DNA of 64,000 bases, from assembly GCF_928381505.1 (NCBI RefSeq), contig NZ_CAKMSJ010000004.1:124001-188000 (forward strand), in the 5' to 3' direction. This document shows, piece by piece, positions 28,013 through 36,445 of this stretch; position 1 is the first letter of the stretch; every line of letters begins with the position of its first letter. The stretch is from Rothia endophytica (GTDB taxonomy: Bacteria; Actinomycetota; Actinomycetes; Actinomycetales; Micrococcaceae). The position numbers were made by a program, and so were the translations under genes. The notes under the pieces were generated by a model. That model was given only the letters and a program-made list of their open reading frames with translations, was not told the DNA's origin and searched no databases.

Positions 28013-29857
28013 ATGCCTGAACTGCGCTCGCGAACATCAACTCACGGCAGGAACATGGCAGGTGCCCGCGCGCTCTGGCGTGCTACCGGCATGGGCGATG
28101 ACGATTTCGGCAAGCCCATCATTGCTATCGCCAACTCCTACACCCAGTTCGTGCCTGGACACGTCCACCTCAAAAACATGGGTGACCTGGTCGCTGGTGC
28201 CATTCAAGAAGCTGGCGGCGTCGCCAAGGAATTCAACACCATCGCGGTGGACGACGGCATCGCCATGGGTCACGACGGCATGCTTTATTCCCTGCCCTCC
28301 CGCGACCTGATTGCGGATTCCGTGGAGTACATGGTCAACGCTCACCGTGCGGATGCCCTGGTCTGCATCTCTAACTGCGACAAGATCACCCCCGGCATGC
28401 TGCTGGCAGCCATGCGCCTGAACATCCCCACCATCTTTGTTTCCGGCGGTCCCATGGAATCCGGCGAAGGCATTGAGGGCGTTGTTGAACACCGCCTGGA
28501 CCTGGTCGATGCCATGTCGATGGCGGTCGACGAGTCCGTCACCGATGAACAGCTTGCCCAGATTGAAAAGAATGCCTGCCCTACCTGCGGTTCCTGCGCC
28601 GGTATGTTTACCGCCAACTCCATGAACTGCCTGAACGAGGCAATCGGTCTTGCCCTGCCCGGTAACGGCACCACTCTGGCAACCCAGATTGCCCGTAAGC
28701 AGCTCTTCCTGGATGCTGGCGCCTCCATCGTCGATCTGGCAAAGCGCTACTACGAGCAGGACGACGAGAGCGTACTGCCCCGCTCCATTGCCACCAAAGA
28801 GGCTTTTGAGAACGCTATGGCACTGGACGTGGCTATGGGCGGCTCCACCAACACCGTGCTGCACATCCTGGCGATTGCTAACGAGGCTGAGGTTGATTTC
28901 ACCCTGCAGGATATCGACGATATTTCCCGCCGAGTTCCCTGCCTTGCCAAGGTAGCCCCCAACTCCACCAAGTACCACATCGAACATGTGCACCGCGCCG
29001 GCGGCATCCCTGCCCTGCTAGGTGAGCTCAACCGTGCCGGGTTGCTCAAGCAAAACGTTCATTCGGTTCACGCAGATAACCTGGACACCTGGCTGGGGGA
29101 GTGGGACGTCCGCTCCGGCTCTGCGTCTGACCGTGCCAAGGAACTCTTCCGCGCAGCCCCCGGCGGCGTGCGCACCACCCAGGCGTTCTCTACCGCTAAC
29201 CAGTACGAATCCTTGGAAACCGACGCCGAGAACGGCTGCATCCGCAGCGTTGAGCACGCTTACACCAAGGACGGTGGCCTGGCAGTTCTGCGCGGCAACA
29301 TCGCCCTAGACGGTGCGATTATCAAGAGCGCTGGTATCGACGAGGAGCTCTTTCACTTCAAGGGCCGTGCCTTTGTGGTCGAGTCCCAGGACGAGGCCGT
29401 CTTCGAAATTCTCTCGAAGAACGTCAAAGAGGGCGACATCGTCGTCATCCAGTACGAGGGCCCCCGCGGTGGCCCCGGTATGCAGGAAATGCTTTACCCC
29501 ACCTCCTACCTCAAGGGTCTGGGGCTGGGTAAGACCTGCGCGCTGATTACTGACGGCCGTTTCTCCGGTGGTACGTCGGGTATCTCCATCGGTCACGTCT
29601 CGCCCGAGGCAGCAGCCGGTGGTGCTATTGCCCTGATTGAGACCGGTGACGAAATCGAGATCAACGTGCACGAGCGTCTGCTGCAGGTTAATGTGCCCGA
29701 CGAGGTGCTGGAAGCCCGCCGCGCCGCCAAAGGCCCCCTCCCCTGGGCGCCCACTAAGCCTCGCGAACGTCAGGTCTCTAAGGCCTTGCGTGCCTACGCC
29801 ATGATGGCGTCCTCAGCCGATAAGGGTGGCGTGCGCGTCCTCCCCGAGGGCTACTAG
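28013..29857 (+). CDS. ilvD: Dihydroxy-acid dehydratase
   Basis: Iron-sulfur enzyme of branched-chain amino-acid and pantothenate synthesis that dehydrates 2,3-dihydroxy-isovalerate and its homologue. The 614-residue length matches E. coli IlvD. Cluster ligands are visible: Cys in [12 protein letters not shown] (about 122) and Cys in [20 protein letters not shown] (about 190-205). The C-terminal signature [24 protein letters not shown] is complete. I chose the ATG at 28013, preceded by AAGGGGAATACA; the open frame extends 26 codons earlier but without a good start. It is followed by a strong hairpin. Confidence 0.97.
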   Translation: MPELRSRTSTHGRNMAGARALWRATGMGDDDFGKPIIAIANSYTQFVPGHVHLKNMGDLVAGAIQEAGGVAKEFNTIAVDDGIAMGHDGMLYSLPSRDLIADSVEYMVNAHRADALVCISNCDKITPGMLLAAMRLNIPTIFVSGGPMESGEGIEGVVEHRLDLVDAMSMAVDESVTDEQLAQIEKNACPTCGSCAGMFTANSMNCLNEAIGLALPGNGTTLATQIARKQLFLDAGASIVDLAKRYYEQDDESVLPRSIATKEAFENAMALDVAMGGSTNTVLHILAIANEAEVDFTLQDIDDISRRVPCLAKVAPNSTKYHIEHVHRAGGIPALLGELNRAGLLKQNVHSVHADNLDTWLGEWDVRSGSASDRAKELFRAAPGGVRTTQAFSTANQYESLETDAENGCIRSVEHAYTKDGGLAVLRGNIALDGAIIKSAGIDEELFHFKGRAFVVESQDEAVFEILSKNVKEGDIVVIQYEGPRGGPGMQEMLYPTSYLKGLGLGKTCALITDGRFSGGTSGISIGHVSPEAAAGGAIALIETGDEIEINVHERLLQVNVPDEVLEARRAAKGPLPWAPTKPRERQVSKALRAYAMMASSADKGGVRVLPEGY

Positions 29858-29887
29858 AAGGCTTAGGCTTCCTAGCTCATCATCTAT

Positions 29888-29927
29888 AAGGCGCCCGCCG
29901 CAGCAGTGATGTTGCGGCGGGCGTCCT
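29888..29927 (+). terminator. Terminator of ilvD, copy A of a duplicated intergenic block
   Basis: An 11-bp GC-rich stem (CGCCCGCCGCA with TGCGGCGGGCG) is followed by TCCTTATTCT. Hairpin and downstream sequence recur at 33397-33477. Confidence 0.8.
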
Positions 29928-29990
29928 TATTCTGATGGTACAAAGTGAACCTGCTGTGTTGCGTCCACCCGCTGGGCACGCCCTTCCATA
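29888..29990 (+). repeat. Direct repeat, left copy (pair at 33397-33477)
   Basis: The hairpin, the following TGATGG and AAAGTGAACC words, and later CTGGGCAC all recur in the same order at 33397-33477, with a gap of about 20 bases in one copy. The two copies bracket the permease-lrp-ocd segment. Confidence 0.8.
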
Positions 29991-30123
29991 CCGAGTCCTG
30001 CCAGAAATTTTAAGAACGGCCGGGAAATTTAGTGAGGCTACTTCCCAAAGTTCTGTCATGAATGTAATCTGGCTAACTATGAACCTGTGACTTGAAACCC
30101 TCACTACGAGAAAAAGGGATGTC

Positions 30124-31692
30124 ATGTCACAAAAGACACCACAACAGATTGCGTCTGACGACGCATTCGCCCACGAGGAAGCTGGCCTACACCAGGGCCT
30201 TGGCCGCCGCCAGCTTCAAATGATTGCCATGGGTAGCGCCATCGGCACCGGCCTATTTTTGGGTGCGGGCTCGCGTCTTGAATCTGCTGGCCCCTCCCTC
30301 TTCATTCTTTACGCTATTTGCGGTTTCTTCGGCTACCTCATTCTGCGTGCCCTAGGTGAGCTCATCGTTCACCGCCCATCATCCGGCTCTTTCGTGTCCT
30401 ACTCCCGCGAGTTCTACGGTGAGAAAGCGGCCTATGTTTCGGGTTGGCTTTACTGGCTCAACTGGGCAATGACTCTGGTGGCAGATGCTACCGCCGTGGC
30501 GATATATATTCTCTGGTTCGGTCAGTACAGCGAGTTTATTGCCGGGCTGGACCAGTGGGTTATTGCCCTCTTCGTGGTTGCCTTTGTGCTCTTCTTCAAC
30601 ATGCTCTCGGTCAAGGTCTTTGGTGAGCTGGAATTCTGGTTCTCCCTCATCAAAATCGGCGCACTGGTCATCTTCATGATCGTGGGTATCTACATGGTTA
30701 TTTTTGGTACTCCCACCGGCACCCCCACTGGCTTCTCGCTCATTATGGATAACGGGGGGCTGCTACCCAACGGCGTGCTACCTGCCCTCATTGTGGTGCA
30801 GGGTGTGGTCTTTGCTTATGCCGGTATTGAGCTGGTTGGTACCACTTCGGGCGAAACTCAGGATGCCCGCAAGGTCATCCCTCAGGCCATCAACACCGTG
30901 ATTCTGCGTATCGCTGTTTTCTACGTTGGTTCTGTCCTCTTGCTCTGCCTGCTGCTGCCCTACACTGCTTACTCCGCAGGTGTCTCGCCCTTCGTTACCT
31001 TCTTTGGTTCTATTGGGGTGGACTACGCGGCTCCTATCATGCAGCTGGTCGTTATTACCGCAGCGCTTTCCTCCCTTAACGCTGGGCTTTACTCCACCGG
31101 CCGCATCATGTATTCCATGGCTCAGGCTGGTTCTGCCCCTGCATTTGCCGGCAAACTAACGAAGAGTGGCGTACCTTTCGGGGGAATCGTTATAACCGCT
31201 TTTGTTGCAGTCGCTGGCGTCTTCCTCAACTTTGTGGTCCCCGAGAACGCTTTTGAAATTGTGCTCAACATGGGTGCCCTGGGTACCATGGCGGGCTGGG
31301 CAGCTATCACCCTATCCCACATGAAATTCATCAAATTGACTAAGCAAGGCAAGTATGTGCGCCCGGACTACCGTGCCCCCTTCTCACCGGTGAGTGACTA
31401 GCTCGTCCTCGTCTTCTTGGCTGCTGTACTTGTACTGATGGCTATTGATTACCCGGTAGGTACCTGGACGCTGGGTACCTTCGTGCTGATGATCCCCATC
31501 CTGATCATTGGGTGGTTCCTGGTTCGTAAGCGAGTCAACGAAATCGCCCGGGTGCGCGAGGGCTACACCGGTAACTTCCCCGTGGTCGCCCACGTCCCTT
31601 CGGCTGATGCCTACCTGGAACGTCAGCGTGGGGCCGTGAACATCCATCAGGATCTCCCTCAGGGAGACTCTGAACAGCGCGACGAGCGCTAG
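30124..31692 (+). pseudogene. AnsP-like amino-acid permease interrupted by an in-frame amber codon
   Basis: APC-superfamily permease whose full frame is 522 codons with TAG at codon 426 (31399-31401). The first 425 residues carry the family start (GLGRRQLQMIAMGSAIGTGLF), about ten membrane segments, and GELIVHRPSSGSFVSYSREF, as in asparagine and related permeases. Before the stop is RAPFSPVSD, and in the same frame after it is LVLVFLAAVLVLMAIDYPVG, the last two membrane segments and a hydrophilic tail. Family members normally have Trp at this point, so a single TGG to TAG change explains the lesion. Outcomes could be a truncated, probably inactive carrier, readthrough, or a sequencing error. 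It is divergent-convergent with an Lrp regulator. Confidence 0.85.
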
Positions 31693-31703
31693 CTACCGTC
31701 AAG

Positions 31704-31737
31704 AAGGGCGGGCACTCTTTCACGAGTGCCCGCCCTT
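31704..31737. terminator. Bidirectional terminator between permease and lrp
   Basis: A perfect 14-bp stem (AAGGGCGGGCACTC and its complement) with loop TTTCAC, flanked by A and T tracts, lies between convergent genes. Confidence 0.9.
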
Positions 31738-31764
31738 TTAGCGCGTGGGAAGCTTGGTCATTAG

Positions 31765-32202
31765 CTACCTGCTGATAGTGCGTAACAGCAGGCTAGATTC
31801 GGTGTTGACTACACCCTTAACTGAACGAATGTGGTGCAAGACCCGGTCAAAATCCGGTAAATCACGGCAGGCAATTTCAAGGACCAAGTCCCAGTGACCG
31901 TTTGTGGTGTGCAGGGCTGTTACCTCGGGGATGCCACGCACATCCGCAATGGCTTGGCTGGAGTTCTTACGTTCAACAACCACCATAGAGATGGCACGTA
32001 CACCCTGCTCTAGGGCATCTGAAGCGGTACGCACCGTGTAACCCACGATGATTCCCTCTGTTTCCAGCTGTTCCATCTTCTTGGTTACCGTTGCGCGCGT
32101 AACACCAAGTTTCTCAGCGAGCTGCGAAACTGGTGCTCTGCCGTTAGAGCGCAGCTCGGTGAGCAGTCGATGTTCTAGGTCGCTTAAGGATCTCATGTAC
32201 AT
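31765..32202 (-). CDS. Lrp/AsnC-family transcriptional regulator
   Basis: A 145-residue feast/famine regulator. The N-terminal helix-turn-helix is LSDLEHRLLTELRSNGRAPVSQLAEKLGVTRATVTKKM in two overlapping parts, residues about 5-42. The C-terminal RAM ligand-binding domain has the usual beta strands, with GHWDLVLEIACRDLPDFDRVL near 105-125. It is divergent from ornithine cyclodeaminase and convergent with the broken permease, so an amino acid of the arginine/ornithine/proline group is a reasonable effector. The start codon lies within an ATGTACAT palindrome. Confidence 0.93.
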   Translation of the reverse strand: MYMRSLSDLEHRLLTELRSNGRAPVSQLAEKLGVTRATVTKKMEQLETEGIIVGYTVRTASDALEQGVRAISMVVVERKNSSQAIADVRGIPEVTALHTTNGHWDLVLEIACRDLPDFDRVLHHIRSVKGVVNTESSLLLRTISR

Positions 32203-32258
32203 AATGCTAACCCTGTATATACAATCTGCTCTTCACCCTACAAAAAATGTACATTTTT
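32194..32258. promoter_or_regulatory. Candidate Lrp operators in the lrp-ocd divergent region
   Basis: A perfect 16-bp AT-rich palindrome, AAAAATGTACATTTTT (32243-32258), lies midway between the two starts. A second ATGTACAT core overlaps the lrp start, and TATATAC and TGTAC words lie nearby. Lrp family members bind such spaced, AT-rich palindromes. Confidence 0.65.
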
Positions 32259-32349
32259 GATGTACCGGTGGTAGGTAAAGCGGAGTATCGTTATCGCAGT
32301 CACAGGTTTATGTTTATTTCCGTTCAAACTCAAGGAGGAGTTTTCTAGA

Positions 32350-33378
32350 ATGGTTCAGTTTGTTAACGTCACCAACATGGCTCGTTGGATTCAGCGCGAG
32401 AGCGTTGAAAAAATCATCGGCACCATGATTGACTACCTAGAACGCGACTTCAAGCGCTGGGAAAAGTTCGACAAAATTGCTCGCGTCGCCAGCCACACCC
32501 CCTTCGGTGTTATCGAGTTGATGCCCACTTCAGACGGCGAAGAGTATTCCTTCAAATACGTCAACGGGCACCCTTCAAACCCTGCTCGCGGCTTTCAGAC
32601 CGTCACCGCTTACGGCATGCTGGCGGACGTTGATAACGGTTACCCCACCTTCATCTCAGAAATGACTCTGCTGACCGCCCTGCGCACCGCAGCTACCTCA
32701 GCCATGGTCGCTAAGAAACTGGCCCGCCCCAACTCGCGCACCATGGCCATGATTGGCGCCGGCTCACAGTCCGAGTTCCAGGCACTGGGCTTCCGCGCCG
32801 CCATGGGCATCGAAGACCTCGTCATCTTCGATACCGATCCCGAAGCGATGGAGAAGTTCCGCCGCAACATGGAGCCCCTGGGCTTCCGCATCCGCCTTAC
32901 ATCCTCAGTGGACGAGGCAGTAGAGGGCGCAGACATCATCACCACCTGCACCGCTGATAAAGCGCAGAACACCATCCTGGCCCGCCACCACGTCAAGCCT
33001 GGCGTGCACCTTAACGCTGTAGGTGGCGACTGCCCCGGCAAGACCGAGTTGGATGAGCAGATTGTGCGCGATTCCACCGTCTTCGTTGAATTCCCGCCCC
33101 AGACCCGTATCGAGGGTGAGATTCAGCAGGTTGAAGAGGACTTCCCCGTGGTGGAGTTCTGGAAGGTTCTGACCGGTGAGGAGCCTGGCCGCCGCTCAGC
33201 CGAAGAGATTACCCTCTTCGATTCGGTTGGCTTCGCTATTGCTGACTTTGCAGCCTTGCGATGTGTGCGCGACTTGACCGCTGGCACCGAACTGCAGGAC
33301 TCCATTGAGCTTATTGCTGACCCTCAGGACCCCAAAGACCTCTTCTCCCTGGTTGGCTCTCTCAAACCCATCAGCTAA
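32350..33378 (+). CDS. ocd: Ornithine cyclodeaminase
   Basis: NAD-dependent enzyme converting ornithine to proline and ammonia, 342 residues, in the mu-crystallin family. The Rossmann motif MAMIGAGSQSEFQALGF lies at about 134-150. The substrate-side SFKYVNGHPSNPARGF and the later HLNAVGGDCPGKTELD with the catalytic-type Asp are conserved features of bacterial OCDs. AAGGAGG precedes the start. It is divergent from an Lrp-type regulator that probably controls it, and next to an amino-acid permease gene, consistent with a catabolic unit. It is intact even though the permease is not. Confidence 0.92.
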   Translation: MVQFVNVTNMARWIQRESVEKIIGTMIDYLERDFKRWEKFDKIARVASHTPFGVIELMPTSDGEEYSFKYVNGHPSNPARGFQTVTAYGMLADVDNGYPTFISEMTLLTALRTAATSAMVAKKLARPNSRTMAMIGAGSQSEFQALGFRAAMGIEDLVIFDTDPEAMEKFRRNMEPLGFRIRLTSSVDEAVEGADIITTCTADKAQNTILARHHVKPGVHLNAVGGDCPGKTELDEQIVRDSTVFVEFPPQTRIEGEIQQVEEDFPVVEFWKVLTGEEPGRRSAEEITLFDSVGFAIADFAALRCVRDLTAGTELQDSIELIADPQDPKDLFSLVGSLKPIS

Positions 33379-33396
33379 TAGGGCTCGCTCAACGCT

Positions 33397-33438
33397 AAGG
33401 ACGCCCGCCGCAACAGTGACGTTGCGGCGGGCGTCCTT
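33397..33438 (+). terminator. Terminator of ocd, copy B of the duplicated block
   Basis: A perfect 18-bp stem with loop AGTGAC, followed by ATTTTT. Nearly the same as the hairpin after ilvD. Confidence 0.9.
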
Positions 33439-33477
33439 ATTTTTGATGGCAGAAAGTGAACCCACTGGGCACACCCT
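33397..33477 (+). repeat. Direct repeat, right copy (pair at 29888-29990)
   Basis: Shares the hairpin, TGATGG, AAAGTGAACC and CTGGGCAC words with the block after ilvD, in the same orientation. Confidence 0.8.
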
Positions 33478-33595
33478 GACCTGCCCCGCTGCTTTTACTC
33501 TGTTCCTCTAGCCTGTTGGCTAATCGTCGACGGGGTGGTATAGCTTTAAAGCGTAAGTAAAACAAAGATAGACACCCCCACCGGAGGTGAATAAT

Positions 33596-34792
33596 GTGGA
33601 AATTACACCGGCACAAATCAAAAAGTGCGAGCTGACTTGGGAGCCCCCGGATTATACGAGCTCCTACCCCGCAGGGTTTACTGAACAGGGCGTAGCCGTT
33701 ATTGCGGTCATCATGGATCAGGTACGCGCGGCAGGGGACTGCCATGTTGGGCTGACCACTCTTATTTATATATCGCGTGAGAACGGTGACCGTGAGGTTA
33801 TTGAGTGCGAGCCGATTGCTGAATCGTTGACGCACTCGCTGATGACTCCCTGCGATGAGGTGCATACCGATATGCTGGGCCGCGCTATTTTAGCGGCGAT
33901 CCAGGTGATTCCGGCTGAGTACAAGACCAATCTGATGACAGCGGCAGCGGATAAGCATTACCTTAAACTGCTCTTTCGCAAGCTCCCCGTTTTCAAGAGT
34001 TTCTTGGAATACCGCTCTTTAGATAAGGTGATGAACCCCTACGAGGTCCACTCACTAGGGGAGATTCATGTGAAGCTCATCGGCACTCAAGCGGGTGAGC
34101 TGATGCCTCACCTCATGGACGAAGCCTCACGCCTAGCTCACGGCGAGCTGGAGAAGCACACTGCCCCCCTGCCCGTCGAGAAACTGATGGAGTACAGCGT
34201 TTTCACTGACTGTTCATTCAGGGCGACCAACAATAAGCGCTACCTCAAAGGTGGGCGTATGGGTATAGGCGGTGTGAGTGAAGACGGCTTCTTCTTTCAC
34301 TCTCATTACGATGCCACCAATATTATGACCGGTGAGCTTTCTGCCATGCTGGCTGCCTTCAACATCTTTTACCACGGTGGTCGACAGCTGATTATTCACA
34401 CTGACTCGCTGGGCGCCCTGACCTTTGTGTTGCGGCTAGCTCATAACCGCTGGTGCTATAACCAGTGGGTTACTGAAGGCGTGCAGAATCAGCAGGTCAT
34501 TGATGAGATGCAGAAACTCACTGAGGCAATCCGCGAGCGCCGAGTTCTGGTGAAGCATATCCCTGGACATGCCGGTCACGGTTTGCAGGAGTCTTCTGAT
34601 TCGGTCTCTAAGATGCACCGCCACTTTCCGGGGCAGATTGTTGATAAGACCAATGTAGGGGAGTTCAATAAGCGCTGTGAGTCTATAATTACCGCGCTGT
34701 CTGGCTGTGAGAAGGCACTGCGCCTACCCTGCCCTGACTGGGTGCAGATTAAGGCCTCCAGTGTGCACGCTAAGAACAGGCTCTGGAAGTAA
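33596..34792 (+). CDS. RNase H-fold protein with an unrecognised N-terminal half
   Basis: A protein of about 398 residues. The C-terminal half has the RNase HI layout: FTDCSF with Asp near 205, the second acidic residue in MTGELSAML (Glu about 247), the third in IHTDSLGAL (Asp about 270), and the final HIPGHAGHGLQESSDSVSKMH (Asp about 335), which parallels the GHAGHPENERAD region of RNase HI. All four carboxylates are therefore plausible, so it may cut RNA in RNA-DNA hybrids. The first 200 residues match nothing I recognise. I chose GTG at 33596 because GGAGG lies eight bases before; a GTG three codons upstream overlaps that site. It is monocistronic and followed by a strong hairpin. Confidence 0.75.
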   Translation: MEITPAQIKKCELTWEPPDYTSSYPAGFTEQGVAVIAVIMDQVRAAGDCHVGLTTLIYISRENGDREVIECEPIAESLTHSLMTPCDEVHTDMLGRAILAAIQVIPAEYKTNLMTAAADKHYLKLLFRKLPVFKSFLEYRSLDKVMNPYEVHSLGEIHVKLIGTQAGELMPHLMDEASRLAHGELEKHTAPLPVEKLMEYSVFTDCSFRATNNKRYLKGGRMGIGGVSEDGFFFHSHYDATNIMTGELSAMLAAFNIFYHGGRQLIIHTDSLGALTFVLRLAHNRWCYNQWVTEGVQNQQVIDEMQKLTEAIRERRVLVKHIPGHAGHGLQESSDSVSKMHRHFPGQIVDKTNVGEFNKRCESIITALSGCEKALRLPCPDWVQIKASSVHAKNRLWK

Positions 34793-34810
34793 CCGAACCC
34801 AAGAAAAGTA

Positions 34811-34843
34811 AGGACGCCGCGCCCGGCCTGGGTGCGGCGTCCT
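34811..34843. terminator. Hairpin between the RNase H-fold gene and crtEb (carotenoid bracket, copy A)
   Basis: A 14-bp stem with one G-T pair between convergent genes. The 39 bases from 34805 match 40205-40243 with only about four differences, in the same orientation. Confidence 0.85.
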
Positions 34844-34863
34844 ACCATGAGTTTTATGAGGGT

Positions 34864-35739
34864 TTAATTTGCCATAAGGTGGATTGCAATGATGAACAGG
34901 GTGAGCAAGAAACCTACGCTGTAGTTAATCCACAGAAAATGGCGCCAGCCTCGATTGGTTTTCATAGACGTGTCGTCGGTGATGTGTATAAAGGGTGCTG
35001 CCATCGCAATGTAGGGAGTGACTAGAACAGCGAGAAGGCTGATGGGCCAGCCCGCGAGGAGTAACAAAAGCCCGCTGAGGGCCCAGAAGCTTATGGCGAG
35101 GCGTACCGTGGTGCAGGCACCGAGCACGGTGGCGATAGAGCTGAGCCCCGCTGCACGGTCTGGGACGATATCTTGCACTGCCCCAAAAGCGTGAGCTGCC
35201 ATGCCCCAAGCTAAGAAACTCACCATGATGAATATAAGTGAGGCAGACCAGGGGGTGCCAGTCAAGAAGACGGCATAGACGGCTGGGCCCACGAAGTGGA
35301 TGCTAGAAGTCAAGGAGTCTAAAAATGCACGTTCTTTGGTGCGTAAGGGAGGCATGGAATAGCCCACCACGTCGAGCATTAGTAGGGCTAGGAAAAGGCC
35401 AGCTACTAGCGGTGACCCCCACCAAAGATAGAGGAGGAAGGGTAGGGAACACAGACCGCAGGCCAGCAAGACTGCCCGGTGACTTTCAGGAGGAAGCAGA
35501 GCTCCCTCGACCCCTCCTTTGCGGGGATTAGCGAGGTCTGAAGCGTAATCGAAGACGTCATTAACCCCGTACATAACCAGATTGTAGGGCACGAGGAAGA
35601 AAAAGGTGCCAACCACTAGCGTGAGATCAACGGAACCGGTCAAGAGGTAGTAGGTCAGAGCGAAAGGGTATGCAGTGTTCACCCAACTAATGGGGCGTGA
35701 GGCAACGAAGAGCCGCTGGAACAGAGGTAATACTGCCAC
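34864..35739 (-). CDS. crtEb: Lycopene elongase, UbiA-family prenyltransferase
   Basis: Membrane prenyltransferase that adds C5 units to lycopene on the way to C50 carotenoids. The 291-residue protein has eight or so hydrophobic segments. The prenyl-diphosphate motif NDVFDYASD lies near residue 60 and the second acidic motif region AVQDIVPDRAAG near 188-200. It is the last gene of the carotenoid operon, two bases after the cyclase subunit gene. Pairing with crtYe and crtYf is the decaprenoxanthin- or sarcinaxanthin-type arrangement known from Corynebacterium and Micrococcus. Confidence 0.9.
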   Translation of the reverse strand: MAVLPLFQRLFVASRPISWVNTAYPFALTYYLLTGSVDLTLVVGTFFFLVPYNLVMYGVNDVFDYASDLANPRKGGVEGALLPPESHRAVLLACGLCSLPFLLYLWWGSPLVAGLFLALLMLDVVGYSMPPLRTKERAFLDSLTSSIHFVGPAVYAVFLTGTPWSASLIFIMVSFLAWGMAAHAFGAVQDIVPDRAAGLSSIATVLGACTTVRLAISFWALSGLLLLLAGWPISLLAVLVTPYIAMAAPFIHITDDTSMKTNRGWRHFLWINYSVGFLLTLFIIAIHLMAN

Positions 35740-35741
35740 CG

Positions 35742-36083
35742 CTAGCTCGCTTTCTGTGGGGGTCTCTGGCGAGCGAATCTTTTATTGAGAACCTCGAACC
35801 ACATAGGCAACACCATAGCGGTGAAGATGGGGTAGCTAAAATCTTCCAGTGGCACGAGCCCTAGTGTGATATTGGAGAAGTTCTCTTCAGGGTATCGACA
35901 TAGATCAACAGCGATCATGATGTTATCGAAGATCAAGGTAAGGGTCAGCATCACCAACAATGTGAGAGCCATAGCCGCCAACGGTAAACGCTGAGACTGA
36001 CGGCGCAGAACCACGGCTCCGAGTAGGGTGAGGGCAACCGCTAGCCCGACGACGATTAATGCCAGCTGGCTATAGGGGCTCAC
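35742..36083 (-). CDS. crtYf: C50 carotenoid cyclase subunit
   Basis: Small membrane protein of 113 residues, one half of the heterodimeric C50 carotenoid cyclase. It has three hydrophobic segments and the lycopene-cyclase-domain pattern NITLGLVPLEDFSYPIF, where the PLEDF motif is the hallmark. It overlaps the preceding crtYe by four bases. The assignment as f rather than e subunit rests on gene order as in Corynebacterium (crtYe, crtYf, crtEb). Confidence 0.85.
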   Translation of the reverse strand: MSPYSQLALIVVGLAVALTLLGAVVLRRQSQRLPLAAMALTLLVMLTLTLIFDNIMIAVDLCRYPEENFSNITLGLVPLEDFSYPIFTAMVLPMWFEVLNKRFARQRPPQKAS

Positions 36084-36445
36084 ACCTGCACCTCGCTGGC
36101 TGAATCGTTAGGAGCTAAGCCTTCTTGACCTCGTCGAGTTTCTGCCCATCTGTTGAGCAGCCCATAAATGACCAAGGTGCAGTAACTCAGAAAAGCCAGA
36201 AAAATAGGCTCTTCAAGGGGTATATGCGGGGTGAGCCAGATACCCAGAAGATAAGGGGACTCACCCCGAACAAAAATAGCGTGCTCTATGGCATAAAAGT
36301 CGACGATGATGAGGGCAACCACCCCAAAACCTACCATCAGCACGGTACTAAGGGCCCTCCGGAAGAGCGCCACCTTAAACCGGGCATCCAGAATCACCAT
36401 GCCAGCGATGGAGCCTAAAAGTGCTAAGAGATAGAGCCAATTCAT
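36080..36445 (-). CDS. crtYe: C50 carotenoid cyclase subunit
   Basis: Partner of the next gene, 121 residues with three hydrophobic segments. The characteristic stretch is GIWLTPHIPLEEPIFLAFLSY, where PLEEP replaces the PLEDF of the f subunit. The two together form the cyclase of the flavuxanthin-type C50 precursor. Start and stop both overlap neighbouring genes by four bases (ATGA), indicating tight translational coupling within the operon. Confidence 0.85.
   Translation of the reverse strand: MNWLYLLALLGSIAGMVILDARFKVALFRRALSTVLMVGFGVVALIIVDFYAIEHAIFVRGESPYLLGIWLTPHIPLEEPIFLAFLSYCTLVIYGLLNRWAETRRGQEGLAPNDSASEVQV

Noticed and set aside
28037..28993. Long minus-strand frame of over 300 codons opposite ilvD
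   Set aside because: It lies fully antisense to a highly conserved enzyme, has low-complexity Gly/Val/His/Asp composition and no domain; a by-product of GC-rich codon use.
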